From RGUW01 sp040399325 (lineage in GTDB: Bacteria > Cyanobacteriota > Cyanobacteriia > PCC-6307 > Cyanobiaceae): a stretch of 41,753 nt of DNA. Below, piece after piece: positions 15,317 through 24,066 of this stretch (position 1 is the first letter of the stretch; each line of letters begins with the position of its first letter). The stretch spans positions 1 through 41,753 of the forward strand of contig JBBASJ010000017.1 in assembly GCA_040399325.1 (NCBI GenBank), given 5' to 3'. A program made the position numbers and the translations under genes. The notes under the pieces are model-generated. The model was not told where the DNA came from. It made no database searches and saw nothing but the letters and a program-made list of their open reading frames with translations.

Positions 15317-16198
15317 TCAGCTGTCGGGAAGATCCTGCAGCATCCAGAAGCCGGTGAAACGCTGGTCGCTCGGACCTTCCTGCACGGCCAGAAACTGCAG
15401 TCCCGCTGCGGCGTCGCGAGCCGTCTGCAGGGCCGCCGTGGCGGCGCTGGTGGCCGCGGTGTCGAGATCGCTGAGCAGCCAGCGATCGTCGAGGCCTGCC
15501 TCCAGCACCAGCTGCCGGCCGCTGATCTCGAGCCGCACCGGTTCGAGGCCGGCCAGCCAACCCGCGATCGCCAGGGCCCTGGGACCTCCGAACAGGCGAA
15601 TGCCGGGGATGGCCGCCGCTGGATCCAGCTCCCTGGGCAGGGGGCCAAGCCCGGCAAAATCGATCTCCCATTGGGCGGCGTCAGCGAGATCCCCCGCTGT
15701 GAGCAACGCCCAGGCCCAGCTTTCGCCGCGGGCCGCTTCAGGCAGGGGCAGGGGCACCGGTCTGATCGGTTCGGTCGGTGGGGCCAGCGGCCCTGCCAGG
15801 TAGCCCTCCTCCTGGGGATAGACGGAGCGTTCGCGCTGCTGCAGCCAGGTCACCAGGCTGTAGCAGCGGCGACTGGGCACCAGTTCAACACCGAGCCCTT
15901 CGGCAGCCCGCTGCACCATGGTGCGCATCGCGCCTCGCCAGCAGCGCAGCCGCCGCGGCGCGGCCAGGCCTGCGTCTGCGGCTGCGGCGATGGCCTGCTC
16001 CAGGGCTTCTCTGAGCCAGATCGAATTGACGCTGCCAGCGGGGCAGGTCTGGATCCAGCGGAACGCGGGCTCCTGCTCGAGTGCCGAAGGCGTGCTGCAG
16101 ATCAACAGTTCCCAGCGTTTCTTGCCATCGGCCTCGACGATCGGGCGTGCGTAGTAGTCGAGCTCCCAGTCGGGTGCGCTGAGCACGGGCACGGTCAT
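15317..16198 (-). CDS. Tab2/Atab2 family RNA-binding protein
   Basis: This 293-residue protein matches the Tab2 family (formerly DUF1092): N-terminal WELDYYARPIVEADGKKRWELLICS motif region, then GSVNSIWLREALEQA, PRRLRCWRGAMRTMVQRAAEGLGVEL, SRRCYSLVTWLQQRE and YLAGPLAPPT. In algae and plants Tab2/Atab2 binds RNA and promotes translation of photosystem I and II mRNAs (psaB in Chlamydomonas); cyanobacterial homologues are assumed to help photosystem synthesis. Its ATG overlaps the stop of the S1-like gene (ATGA), so two RNA-binding proteins are translationally coupled. Confidence 0.9.
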   Translation of the reverse strand: MTVPVLSAPDWELDYYARPIVEADGKKRWELLICSTPSALEQEPAFRWIQTCPAGSVNSIWLREALEQAIAAAADAGLAAPRRLRCWRGAMRTMVQRAAEGLGVELVPSRRCYSLVTWLQQRERSVYPQEEGYLAGPLAPPTEPIRPVPLPLPEAARGESWAWALLTAGDLADAAQWEIDFAGLGPLPRELDPAAAIPGIRLFGGPRALAIAGWLAGLEPVRLEISGRQLVLEAGLDDRWLLSDLDTAATSAATAALQTARDAAAGLQFLAVQEGPSDQRFTGFWMLQDLPDS

Positions 16199-17475
16199 CC
16201 CGCAGCCTGTTCCTGCTGGCGCAGCAGCGAACGGGCCCGGTTGGCCCGGTCTTCGGCTTCGGCCAGAAGCTGGTCCTTGGCGATCAGAATCTCGCCGGGC
16301 TGGGCTTCCAGCAGGGCGGTGTTGAGGGCGATGCGGCCCCGCCCCGGGTCAAGCTCGGTGATCAGGGCCCGAACCCGTTCGCCATTGCTGAACACTTCGC
16401 GCAGATCGCGCAGTTGCCCGCCCGTCACCGAGCTCTGGTGCAGCAGGCCACTGATGCCGCCCAGGTCGACGAAATAGCCGTAGGGCTTGATCGCTGCGAC
16501 CACTCCTTCGACCAGCTGGCCCACGGCCAGCTCGGCGAAGCGCGCGGCCGTGGCCGCCTTCTTCTCGCTGAGCACCAGCTTGCGGGTCTCGGCGTTGACC
16601 TCGATGAAGGTCACCCCGAGGGTCTTGCCCACCAGCGCTTCGTGCTGTTCGCCGTCCTGCAGCTGCGAGCGGGGGATGAACGCCCGCAGACCCTCGAGAT
16701 CACAGGTGACGCCGCCACGGTTGAAGCCGTTGACCTTGACCTGAACGACCTTGCCGTCCTTGGCAAGGTTGCGCACGGTCTCCCAGCTCTGGCGCAGGGC
16801 CAGGGCCCGTGCGCTGATCGTCACCATGCCGTCGGCGTTCTGCTCGCGGGTGACGAGCACCTCCACCGCAAGACCCTTGGGGAACCGTTCCTTGAGGTTG
16901 GTGATGACGCCCAGACCGGCTTCGCTCTTGGGCATGAAACCCGGCGCCTTGCCGCCGATGTCGACATAGACCCCGTCGCTTTCGACGCTGATCACCACAC
17001 CGTTGACCACCTCACCGGTGGTGCCCACCGGTTCGTTTTCATCGAGGGCGGCCAGGAAGGCCTCCTCGTCGAAATCGAAGTCATCGACGCTGCGCCGCAT
17101 CGCCTGGCTCTGGGGCTCAGGGCTGGAGCGGCGCCGGGAGGCCTGGTCGGCCGGGCCCAGCAGATCGGCCATGGTCATGCCTTCGAGGGCCCCCATGCCG
17201 AAGCGTTCCTCGTCAGGCAGGGGGGCCGCTGGTTTGGTCGGCATCGCCGCAGCACTGGGTGCCGTGGCCTTGACAGGAGCCGGGGCCGTGGCCGGGGCGG
17301 CTTCAGGGGTCTCGACGGCGGGGTCGGCGGCCGCTGGAGCGTCCTTCTTGATCATCATCACCTGGGGTGGCCGGCGCTGGGGCGCCTCGGCCGGCCTGCG
17401 CAGCTCACCAGGTGGAACGGGCCGTGGGGAAGGGGCAGAAGGGGAAGTGCCGGATCCGGCCATCGCCGCGTTCAT
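16195..17475 (-). CDS. S1 domain protein (ribosomal protein S1 homologue B type)
   Basis: This protein of about 426 residues has a disordered Ala/Pro-rich N-terminus (1-125), an acidic linker (DDFDFDEEAFLAALDENEPV) and three S1 RNA-binding domains at about 150-220 (GEVVNGVVISVESDGVYVDI), 238-305 (GKVVQVKVNGFNRGGVTCDL) and 318-385 (VGQLVEGVVAAIKPYGYFVDL). Cyanobacteria usually carry two S1-type proteins; the long variable N-terminus suggests this is the second one rather than the main ribosomal S1, which usually starts close to the first acidic box. The start is uncertain: ATG at 17475 or 17463. The promoter should lie in the 39 bases shared with the divergent creatininase gene. Confidence 0.85.
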   Translation of the reverse strand: MNAAMAGSGTSPSAPSPRPVPPGELRRPAEAPQRRPPQVMMIKKDAPAAADPAVETPEAAPATAPAPVKATAPSAAAMPTKPAAPLPDEERFGMGALEGMTMADLLGPADQASRRRSSPEPQSQAMRRSVDDFDFDEEAFLAALDENEPVGTTGEVVNGVVISVESDGVYVDIGGKAPGFMPKSEAGLGVITNLKERFPKGLAVEVLVTREQNADGMVTISARALALRQSWETVRNLAKDGKVVQVKVNGFNRGGVTCDLEGLRAFIPRSQLQDGEQHEALVGKTLGVTFIEVNAETRKLVLSEKKAATAARFAELAVGQLVEGVVAAIKPYGYFVDLGGISGLLHQSSVTGGQLRDLREVFSNGERVRALITELDPGRGRIALNTALLEAQPGEILIAKDQLLAEAEDRANRARSLLRQQEQAAG

Positions 17476-17514
17476 CACTGGGGTTCCACACTGTAGGGAT
17501 CGAGTCAGGAGCCG

Positions 17515-18297
17515 ATGCCCCGCTGTCTCAGCCACTTGACCAGCTCCGAGCTGGCCGACGCAGCGGGGCGCCCCGGCAGCACGGTGGTGTGGCCCTGGGG
17601 GGCCTGCGAGCAGCACGGACCCCATCTGCCGCTGGCCACCGATGCCCTGTTTGCCGACCAGTTGCTTGATCAGGTGCTGGACCGTTTGCCATCCGATCGG
17701 CCGATCTGGCGCCTGCCCCTGCAGGCCTTCGGCTGCTCGCCCGAGCATCAGGGATTTGCGGGAACGATCACCCTGCCGGCCACGCTGCTGATCGACCAGG
17801 TGGTGGCGGTTGGCCGCCAGCTGGCAGCCGTCGGTTTTCAACGGCTGGTGTTGTTCAACGCGCATGGGGGCCAGATCGGCCTGCTGCAGGTGGCTGCCCG
17901 TGAGCTGCGGGCAGAGGTGCCCTCCCTGGCTGTGCTGCCCTGCTTCGTGTGGAGCGGTCCGGCGGGGATCGCCGAGCTGATTCCGGAGCCCGAGCGCAGC
18001 GAGGGCCTGCACGCCGGACTGGCCGAAACGAGCCTGATGCTGCACCTGCGCCCCGATCTGGTGGGCCCCCTGCCCCCGGCCGATGGCCAGCGCGGGGGCA
18101 CCCCTCCAGCGGGCTGGAGCCTTGAGGGTGCGGTACCCACGGCCTGGATGACCCGGGAGCTCAGTGCCTCAGGGGTGATCGGCGATCCTCGCCAGGCCAC
18201 CGCTGCCCTGGGCAGCCAGCTTGCCGCTGCCCTGGTGAACGGCTGGTGTGCGCTGTTGGATGCCCTGCTGACCAGCGACTGGCCCCAGAGCGGCTGA
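17515..18297 (+). CDS. Creatininase family amidohydrolase
   Basis: This 260-residue protein has the metal-binding pattern of the creatininase/creatinine amidohydrolase family: CEQHGPHLPLATDA (Glu32, His34, Asp43), LVLFNAHGGQ (His117) and HAGLAETSLML (Glu171). All expected ligands are present. In bacteria without creatine metabolism these enzymes act on other cyclic amides or formamides (for example in riboflavin-derived cofactor pathways); the substrate here is unknown. It diverges from the S1-like gene with 39 bases between starts and lies 41 bases before the aldehyde oxygenase gene on the same strand. Confidence 0.88.
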   Translation: MPRCLSHLTSSELADAAGRPGSTVVWPWGACEQHGPHLPLATDALFADQLLDQVLDRLPSDRPIWRLPLQAFGCSPEHQGFAGTITLPATLLIDQVVAVGRQLAAVGFQRLVLFNAHGGQIGLLQVAARELRAEVPSLAVLPCFVWSGPAGIAELIPEPERSEGLHAGLAETSLMLHLRPDLVGPLPPADGQRGGTPPAGWSLEGAVPTAWMTRELSASGVIGDPRQATAALGSQLAAALVNGWCALLDALLTSDWPQSG

Positions 18298-18338
18298 AGG
18301 TCGTTACAGTCACCTGATTCCAGACTGAAGCTGTAGCT

Positions 18339-19055
18339 ATGGCGACCCTGGCCTCCCCGCTGGCAGCCTCCCCGGAGGGATCTGCCCTGCCCGACTTTGC
18401 AAGTGAGGCCTACAAGGACGCCTACAGCCGCATCAATGCGATCGTCATCGAGGGTGAGCAGGAAGCCCACGACAATTACGTCGCGATCGGTACGCTGCTG
18501 CCGGATCAGGCCGAGGAGCTGACCCGCCTGGCCCGCATGGAGCTCAAGCACATGAAGGGTTTCACGGCCTGTGCCGCCAACCTGGGCGTCACCGCCGACA
18601 TGCCCTTCGCCCAGGATTTCTTTGCGCCACTGCGCAACAACTTTCAGGCTGCGCTCGCCGACGGCAAGGTGGTGACCTGTCTGCTGATCCAGGCGATCCT
18701 GATCGAGGCTTTTGCCATCTCGGCCTATCACATCTATATCCCGGTCGCCGATCCCTTCGCCCGCAGAATCACCGAGGGCGTGGTCAAAGACGAGTACACC
18801 CACCTCAACTACGGCCAGGAGTGGCTCAAGGCCAACCTTGAGACCATCCGCGACGAGTTTGAACAGGCCAACCGCGACAACCTGCCCCTGGTGCGCACCA
18901 TGCTCGACCAGGTGGCTGCCGATGCCGCTGTTCTGCAGATGGACAAGGAGGACCTGATGGCCGATTTTCTGAGCTCCTACCAGGAGGCGCTGCTCGAGAT
19001 CGGCTTCACCGGTCGCGAGATCGCCCGGTTTGCGGCGGCGGCGTTGGTCGGCTGA
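18339..19055 (+). CDS. ado: Aldehyde-deformylating oxygenase (alkane synthase)
   Basis: This 238-residue non-heme di-iron enzyme converts C16/C18 fatty aldehydes plus O2 into C15/C17 alkanes and formate. The six iron ligands fit the known structure by spacing: Glu40, Glu68, His71 (in MELKHMKGF), Glu123 (LIEAFAI), Glu152 and His155 (KDEYTHLNYG). Residues 1-20 are a variable leader. It is followed by the acyl-ACP reductase that supplies its aldehyde. The 41 bases upstream contain TTACAGTCACC, a possible -10 region, but no clear -35. Confidence 0.97.
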   Translation: MATLASPLAASPEGSALPDFASEAYKDAYSRINAIVIEGEQEAHDNYVAIGTLLPDQAEELTRLARMELKHMKGFTACAANLGVTADMPFAQDFFAPLRNNFQAALADGKVVTCLLIQAILIEAFAISAYHIYIPVADPFARRITEGVVKDEYTHLNYGQEWLKANLETIRDEFEQANRDNLPLVRTMLDQVAADAAVLQMDKEDLMADFLSSYQEALLEIGFTGREIARFAAAALVG

Positions 19056-19195
19056 GCCGGTGTCCACGACGAACTGAGCGACGGATTCCCGGGCCTGACT
19101 CCGGAGCTGCCCGTCGACCTGCTGTGTTCGCCGCTACAGAAGCGCGTGGCAGGATGCACCTCTCGATGGGCCCTGGCCCCGTTGATGCCTGAGCC

Positions 19196-20245
19196 ATGTT
19201 CGGTCTGATCGGCCACTCCACCAGCTTTGCCGAGGCCCGGGCCAACGCCCGCAACCTCGGCTACGACGACTATGCCGAGGGTGACCTCGACATGTGGTGT
19301 GCGGCGCCGCCCCAGCTGCTGGAACGGGTCAGTGTCACCAGCCCCACCGGCACCACCATTCACGGCGCCTACATCGATTCGGTGTTCGTGCCCGAGATGC
19401 TGCGCCGTTTCAAAACGGCCAAGCGCAAGGTGCTCAAGGCCATGGAGCTGGCCCAAAAGACGGGAATCGACATCACCGCCCTGGGGGGATTCACCTCGAT
19501 CATTTTTGAGGACATGAATCTGCTCAAGGAGGAGCGGGTCAGTGCGGTGCAGCTCGACTGGCAGCGCTTCACCACCGGCAACACCCACACCGCCTGGGTG
19601 ATCTGCCAGCAGGTCGTGCACAACGCCCCGCGCCTGGGGATCGATCTGGCCAGCGCCAAGGTGGCCGTGGTGGGTGCCTCCGGCGACATCGGCAGCGCCG
19701 TCTGCCGCTGGTTGCAGCGTCAGGGTGTGGGTGAGCTGCTGTTGGTGGCCCGTCGGCCCCAGCCGCTCATCGACCTGCAGGCCAGTCTCGGCGAGGGCCG
19801 CATCCTGGCCTTGGAAGAAGCTCTGGCTGAGGCTCAGGTGGTGGTCTGGGTGGCCAGCCTGCCTGAAAGCCTGCAGATCGACCTTGCGGCGTTGCCCCGC
19901 CCCTGCCTGATGATCGACGGTGGCTACCCCAAGAATCTCAACAGCAAGGCGGCAGCAGCCGATGTCCATGTGCTCAAGGGCGGCATCGTCGAGTTCTGGC
20001 AGGACATCGGCTGGCAGATGATGGCGGTGGCCGAGATGGCCAAACCCCAGCGTCAGATGTTTGCCTGCTTTGCTGAAGCGATGCTGCTCGATTTCGAGCA
20101 GCGCCACACCAACTTCAGCTGGGGACGCAACAACATCAGCCTCGAGGCCATGGACTGGATCGGCGACGCGTCGCGTCGCCACGGGTTCAGGGCCCTGGCC
20201 CTTGAGGATCAGCCGGCACCCACCGCTGCCCTGGCTCCCGCCTGA
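19196..20245 (+). CDS. aar: Long-chain acyl-ACP reductase
   Basis: This 349-residue enzyme reduces fatty acyl-ACP with NADPH to the fatty aldehyde used by ADO. The N-terminal block MFGLIGHSTSFAEARANARNLGYDDYAEG is typical. The nucleotide-binding motif VAVVGASGDIGSAVCRWL lies in the second half and the probable acyl-thioester cysteine is Cys291 in FACFAEAMLLDFE. It lies 140 bases after ado, a gap long enough for a separate promoter. accA begins 31 bases after its stop, so aldehyde production and malonyl-CoA supply are physically linked. Confidence 0.96.
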   Translation: MFGLIGHSTSFAEARANARNLGYDDYAEGDLDMWCAAPPQLLERVSVTSPTGTTIHGAYIDSVFVPEMLRRFKTAKRKVLKAMELAQKTGIDITALGGFTSIIFEDMNLLKEERVSAVQLDWQRFTTGNTHTAWVICQQVVHNAPRLGIDLASAKVAVVGASGDIGSAVCRWLQRQGVGELLLVARRPQPLIDLQASLGEGRILALEEALAEAQVVVWVASLPESLQIDLAALPRPCLMIDGGYPKNLNSKAAAADVHVLKGGIVEFWQDIGWQMMAVAEMAKPQRQMFACFAEAMLLDFEQRHTNFSWGRNNISLEAMDWIGDASRRHGFRALALEDQPAPTAALAPA

Positions 20246-20276
20246 GTTTTCCGTTCCCTGACGCCTACTGAACACC

Positions 20277-21284
20277 ATGGCCCGTCGCGCCCTGCTCGAG
20301 TTTGAAAAGCCTCTGGTGGAACTGGAGGAGCAGATCGAGCAGATCCGTCAGCTGGCCCGCGATTCTGAAGTCGACGTGAGCCAGCAGCTGCTGCAGCTCG
20401 AGACCCTGGCCACCCGGCGCCGCAGCGAGATCTTCGCGGCGCTCACCCCGGCCCAGAAGATTCAGGTGGCCCGCCACCCCCAGCGCCCCAGCACCCTGGA
20501 TTACATCCAGGTGCTCACCGATCAGTTCTTTGAACTGCACGGTGACCGCCGCGGCAGTGATGATCAGGCCCTGGTCGGCGGTGTGGGCCGCATCGGCGAC
20601 CAGGGGGTTGTGCTGCTTGGGCATCAGAAGGGCCGCGACACCAAGGAAAATGTCGCGCGCAACTTCGGCATGGCCTCACCGGGGGGCTATCGCAAGGCGA
20701 TGCGCCTGATGGACCATGCCGACCGCTTCAACCTGCCGATCATCAGCTTCATCGACACCCCTGGCGCCTATGCGGGTGTGCTGGCCGAAGAGCAGGGGCA
20801 GGGTGAGGCGATCGCAGTCAATCTCCGCGAGATGTTCCGCCTGCGGGTGCCGATCCTGGCCACCGTGATCGGCGAGGGTGGTTCCGGCGGGGCGCTGGGC
20901 ATCGGGGTGGCCGACCGCCTGCTGATGTTTGAGCACAGCGTCTACACCGTGGCCAGCCCCGAGGCCTGTGCCTCGATTCTGTGGCGCGATGCCGGCAAGG
21001 CCCCTGAAGCCGCAGTGGCCCTGCGCATCACCGGGGCCGACCTGCAGCAGCTGGGCCTGGTCGACCGGGTGCTGCCGGAGCCCTGCGGCGGCAACCATTG
21101 GGCCCCCCTGCAGGCTGCCGAGACGCTCAAGGCGGCCCTGCTCGAGGAGCTGGCAGCCCTCCAGGCCCTGCCGGTGGCCGACCTGCAGCAGCGGCGTTAC
21201 GAGAAGTTCCGCCGCATGGGCCGCTTTCTCGAAGACGGACCCAGCCAGCCACTGGCTTCCAGCACCGTGACTTCTGCCGCATGA
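20277..21284 (+). CDS. accA: Acetyl-CoA carboxylase carboxyltransferase subunit alpha
   Basis: This 335-residue subunit, with AccD, transfers the carboxyl group from biotin-carrier protein to acetyl-CoA to give malonyl-CoA, the first committed step of fatty acid synthesis. It begins with the AccA N-terminal helix (LLEFEKPLVELEEQIEQIRQ), then TPAQKIQVARHPQRP, FFELHGDRRGSDDQALVGG, and the crotonase-like core with FIDTPGAYAG, GEGGSGGALGIGVADRLLM and PEACASILWRDAGKAPEAA. Full length for the family. The stop overlaps the start of the dehydrogenase gene (ATGA). Confidence 0.97.
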   Translation: MARRALLEFEKPLVELEEQIEQIRQLARDSEVDVSQQLLQLETLATRRRSEIFAALTPAQKIQVARHPQRPSTLDYIQVLTDQFFELHGDRRGSDDQALVGGVGRIGDQGVVLLGHQKGRDTKENVARNFGMASPGGYRKAMRLMDHADRFNLPIISFIDTPGAYAGVLAEEQGQGEAIAVNLREMFRLRVPILATVIGEGGSGGALGIGVADRLLMFEHSVYTVASPEACASILWRDAGKAPEAAVALRITGADLQQLGLVDRVLPEPCGGNHWAPLQAAETLKAALLEELAALQALPVADLQQRRYEKFRRMGRFLEDGPSQPLASSTVTSAA

Positions 21285-21991
21285 CCACAGCGTTGATCAC
21301 GGGCGCCTCGCGCGGTATCGGCGCAGCGACGGCCCGGGTGCTGGCCGCCCATGGCTTTGACCTGCTGCTGCTCGCTCGCTCGGAAGCCGCGCTCGAGCAG
21401 CTCGCCTCCGAACTGCGGCCGCTGGGCCGGCGCATCGAGGTGGCGGCCGTCGATCTCGCCGATCCGGCAGCCATTGAAGCCCCCCTGTCGGCACTGTGTG
21501 AGCGCGCCGAACCCCCTGCCGTGCTCATCAACAATGCCGGGGCGGCCTACACCGGTGAACTCACCACCATGGCCGTGGCCGATTGGCAGTGGTTGCTGCA
21601 GCTCAATCTCACCAGTGTGTTTCAGGTCTGCCGCACGGTGGTGCCGCTGATGCGGGCCCGGGGCGGTGGTCTGATCATCAATGTCAGCAGCCATGCGGCC
21701 CGTCAGGCCTTTGCCGACTGGGGGGCCTATTGCGTCAGCAAGGCCGCTCTGGCGAGCCTGAGTCGCTGCCTGGCCGAAGAGGAGCGCTGCCATGGGATCA
21801 GGGTCTCGACGCTCACCCTTGGTGCGGTGAATACGCCCCTCTGGGACAGCGAAACGGTCCACAGTTCGTTTGATCGCCGTGCCATGCTTGATCCTCACCA
21901 GGTGGCGCAGACCTTGCTCCAGCTGGCCCAGCAGCCCGCTGCCCAGGTGAGCGAAGACCTCACCCTGATGCCTGCGGCCGGCGCGTTCTGA
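21281..21991 (+). CDS. Short-chain dehydrogenase/reductase
   Basis: This 236-residue classical SDR has the cofactor motif TGASRGIG (7-14), the NNAG structural motif (84-87) and the catalytic set Ser136/Ser137, Tyr150, Lys154 (YCVSK). The pattern is that of NADP-dependent ketoreductases such as FabG-like enzymes, but the substrate is unknown. It is translationally coupled to accA and lies 7 bases before folE. Its place in the alkane/fatty-acid block suggests work on acyl chains or aldehydes, which is inference from position. Confidence 0.9.
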   Translation: MTTALITGASRGIGAATARVLAAHGFDLLLLARSEAALEQLASELRPLGRRIEVAAVDLADPAAIEAPLSALCERAEPPAVLINNAGAAYTGELTTMAVADWQWLLQLNLTSVFQVCRTVVPLMRARGGGLIINVSSHAARQAFADWGAYCVSKAALASLSRCLAEEERCHGIRVSTLTLGAVNTPLWDSETVHSSFDRRAMLDPHQVAQTLLQLAQQPAAQVSEDLTLMPAAGAF

Positions 21992-21998
21992 ACCCCCC

Positions 21999-22757
21999 AT
22001 GACTTCCACCCTGCCTTCCAGCCTGCCGTCCGGTTCCGCGCTTGGCAGCAGCGCTGTGCCCCAGGCGGTGCCTGCCCCCGTGAGCCATCGCATTCGCCAG
22101 AGGCTGGAGCAGGCCGGCGTGTCGTTCCTGGCCAACGACAACATCGCCGACCAGCTCATGGACGGTGAACTGGATCAGCTGGAGATCGAGGTCGCCGGCA
22201 AGGTGCGCGAGTTGCTGCGCAGCCTTGTGATCGACATCGACAACGATCACAACACCGAGGAGACCGCGGAGCGGGTCGCCCGCATGTATTTGCATGAGGT
22301 GTTCAAGGGTCGCTATCACCAGCAGCCCAAGATTGCCAGTTTCCCCAACGTCAAGAAGCTCGACGAGATCTATACCGTTGGTCCGATTTCGGTGCGTTCG
22401 GCCTGTTCCCACCACCTCGTGCCGATTCTGGGCAACTGCTGGATCGGGATCAAACCCGGTGATCGGGTGATCGGTCTGTCCAAATTCTCCCGGGTCGCCG
22501 ATTGGGTGTTTTCGCGCCCCCACATCCAGGAGGAGGCCGTGATGATCCTGGCCGATGAAATCGAGCGGCTCTGTGAACCCCAGGGTCTGGCCATTCTGGT
22601 CAAGGCCCAGCATTACTGCATGAAATGGCGCGGCGTGAAGGAGCCCCAGACCAGCATGGTCAATTCTGTTGTGCGGGGTGATTTCCGCCACGATCCCAGC
22701 CTCAAGGCCGAGTTCTTTGAACTGGTCAAGCAACAGGAATCGATGCTGCTGGTCTGA
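21999..22757 (+). CDS. folE: GTP cyclohydrolase I
   Basis: This 252-residue enzyme converts GTP to dihydroneopterin triphosphate, entry to tetrahydrofolate and pterin synthesis. Zinc ligands are Cys136 and His139 in SACSHHLVPILG, with Cys207 in AQHYCMKWRGVKEP; the motif TEETAERVARMYLHEVFKG and GPISVRS complete the family signature. The usual CEHH is CSHH here. Residues 1-30 are a low-complexity Ser/Pro/Ala leader, so a later start is conceivable, but ATG at 21999 sits just after the dehydrogenase stop. Confidence 0.95.
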   Translation: MTSTLPSSLPSGSALGSSAVPQAVPAPVSHRIRQRLEQAGVSFLANDNIADQLMDGELDQLEIEVAGKVRELLRSLVIDIDNDHNTEETAERVARMYLHEVFKGRYHQQPKIASFPNVKKLDEIYTVGPISVRSACSHHLVPILGNCWIGIKPGDRVIGLSKFSRVADWVFSRPHIQEEAVMILADEIERLCEPQGLAILVKAQHYCMKWRGVKEPQTSMVNSVVRGDFRHDPSLKAEFFELVKQQESMLLV

Positions 22758-22766
22758 GAAGCTGCT

Positions 22767-22790
22767 GCGGCGCCGGAGTCACGGCGCCGC
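22767..22790. terminator. Shared bidirectional terminator hairpin
   Basis: A perfect 9-bp GC-only stem (GCGGCGCCG with CGGCGCCGC) closes a 6-base loop between the convergent ends of folE (stop at 22757) and the reverse gene whose stop codon (22779-22781) lies in the loop. No T-run follows on either side, so it would work as an intrinsic terminator only weakly, or as an mRNA 3'-end stabiliser. Confidence 0.6.
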
Positions 22791-23300
22791 CATCACCGGC
22801 CCCAGGGGAGCCGAGGCCTGACGCTGACTGCCACCGCCGCTGGGAACCGCCACCACCACCATCACCCGGGCATTCACATCGGCCGTGGTGAGCAGGTAAG
22901 TGGGCCCTGATGCCTGCCGGATCAGCACCCAGCGCTGGCTGCCCGGAGTCAGCCGATACCAGTGAAAGGCGCTGGGCGGCAGGCCGGCGAGCGCATCAGC
23001 CGTGAGCGTGGCCTGCAACACCTTGCCTTCGGCGGCCTGACCCTGAAGCACCAGTTGCTGCAGACCCGTGATCTGCTGCTCCACCGCCGTTTCCAGCTTC
23101 TGATCGGCGCTGATCTGCTGGCGCAGGTCGCGGATCTGCTGCTGCGGGTCGGCGGTGATGCCCGGCACGCACTGCAGGGTTCCGTTCACCAGCTGGCATC
23201 CCTCGAGCATGTCCTGGGCCTGCGACGGCGTCCCGCCGACCAGGCCAGCGGCCAGCAGCAGGGTCGGCCCCAGGCGGCGACACAGGGTGTTCAGGAGCAT
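22779..23300 (-). CDS. Secreted protein of unknown function
   Basis: This 173-residue protein has a signal peptide (RRLGPTLLLAAGLVGGTPS, cleavage near SQAQD). The mature part has two cysteines close together (GCQLVNGTLQCVPG, a possible disulfide), a helical, probably coiled-coil region (QQQIRDLRQQISADQ and ETAVEQQITGLQQLVL), and a strand-rich C-terminal part (AFHWYRLTPG, RWVLIRQASGPTYLLTTADV, RVMVVVAVP). I do not recognise the family. Its ATG lies 10 bases inside the 3' end of trpF, so the two are probably co-transcribed. Confidence 0.7.
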   Translation of the reverse strand: MLLNTLCRRLGPTLLLAAGLVGGTPSQAQDMLEGCQLVNGTLQCVPGITADPQQQIRDLRQQISADQKLETAVEQQITGLQQLVLQGQAAEGKVLQATLTADALAGLPPSAFHWYRLTPGSQRWVLIRQASGPTYLLTTADVNARVMVVVAVPSGGGSQRQASAPLGPVMAAP

Positions 23301-23986
23301 GGGCTCAACGGTGGTGCCGATGGATCGCTCCGATCCTGGCGCGTCGCCCTGACCACGGCCACCAGTTGGCGTACCCGCGTCAGGTCTTTGTCGCCGGGGC
23401 TGTGTTCGAGGGCGCTCGAGGCATCGAGCCCTGTGGGTGCAAGCCTGGCCAGGGCCTCTGCCGCGCTGCCGGCATCGATGCCTCCTGCCAGCCACCAGGG
23501 CATGGCCGGAGCAAACCGCTCGAGCCAGTCGAGTGGGATGCGGTGGCCGGTCCCCCCGAGCACCCCTGGCACCCAGGCATCGAGCAGTACCGCATCGACC
23601 ACGCCGTGATACTGCTCAACCTGGGCCAGATCGGCCTCGCTGCGAATGCGCAGGGCTTTCCACAACGCCAGGCCTGGCAACAGCGCCCGCAGCTGCGCGC
23701 AGCGTTCGGGTGATTCACCGCCGTGCAGTTGCACCACGTCATGGCCGTGGACGGCCTGCAGGGTGTCGAGCGCATCGGCCGCGGGGTCGGCCACCACGAC
23801 GACCCCCAGACAGCCCGGATTGGCACGCTTGACGGCGGCAAACAGCGCGGGCCGTTGCTGCAGGTCCAGGAACCGCGGTGAGCCGGGCACAGCGATCACG
23901 CCGATGGCATCGGCGCCGAGCGCGGCGATCGCCGCCGCCTGGCTGCTGATGCGCAGGCCGCAGATCTTGAGCAGCGGTGTGGCCAC
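23291..23986 (-). CDS. trpF: Phosphoribosylanthranilate isomerase
   Basis: This 231-residue TIM-barrel enzyme catalyses the third step of tryptophan synthesis from chorismate (Amadori rearrangement of phosphoribosylanthranilate). The catalytic cysteine is Cys9 in LLKICGLR and the catalytic aspartate is in DAVLLDAWVPG. Other blocks are ADAIGVIAVPGSPRFL, DVVQLHGGESPERC and the phosphate-binding WWLAGGIDAGSAAEAL. The GTG start at 23986 directly precedes the conserved ATPLLKICGL; the frame upstream adds a basic leader that crosses the divergent promoter region. It diverges from the site-2 protease gene by 80 bases. Confidence 0.93.
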   Translation of the reverse strand: MATPLLKICGLRISSQAAAIAALGADAIGVIAVPGSPRFLDLQQRPALFAAVKRANPGCLGVVVVADPAADALDTLQAVHGHDVVQLHGGESPERCAQLRALLPGLALWKALRIRSEADLAQVEQYHGVVDAVLLDAWVPGVLGGTGHRIPLDWLERFAPAMPWWLAGGIDAGSAAEALARLAPTGLDASSALEHSPGDKDLTRVRQLVAVVRATRQDRSDPSAPPLSPCS

Positions 23987-24066
23987 GGAACCCTTCCCGG
24001 ATCTGATGTTTCTAGATTGACCCGGGATGCGGCCGTCTGGCCCACCGAACCGTTGCTCAGGAGGCT

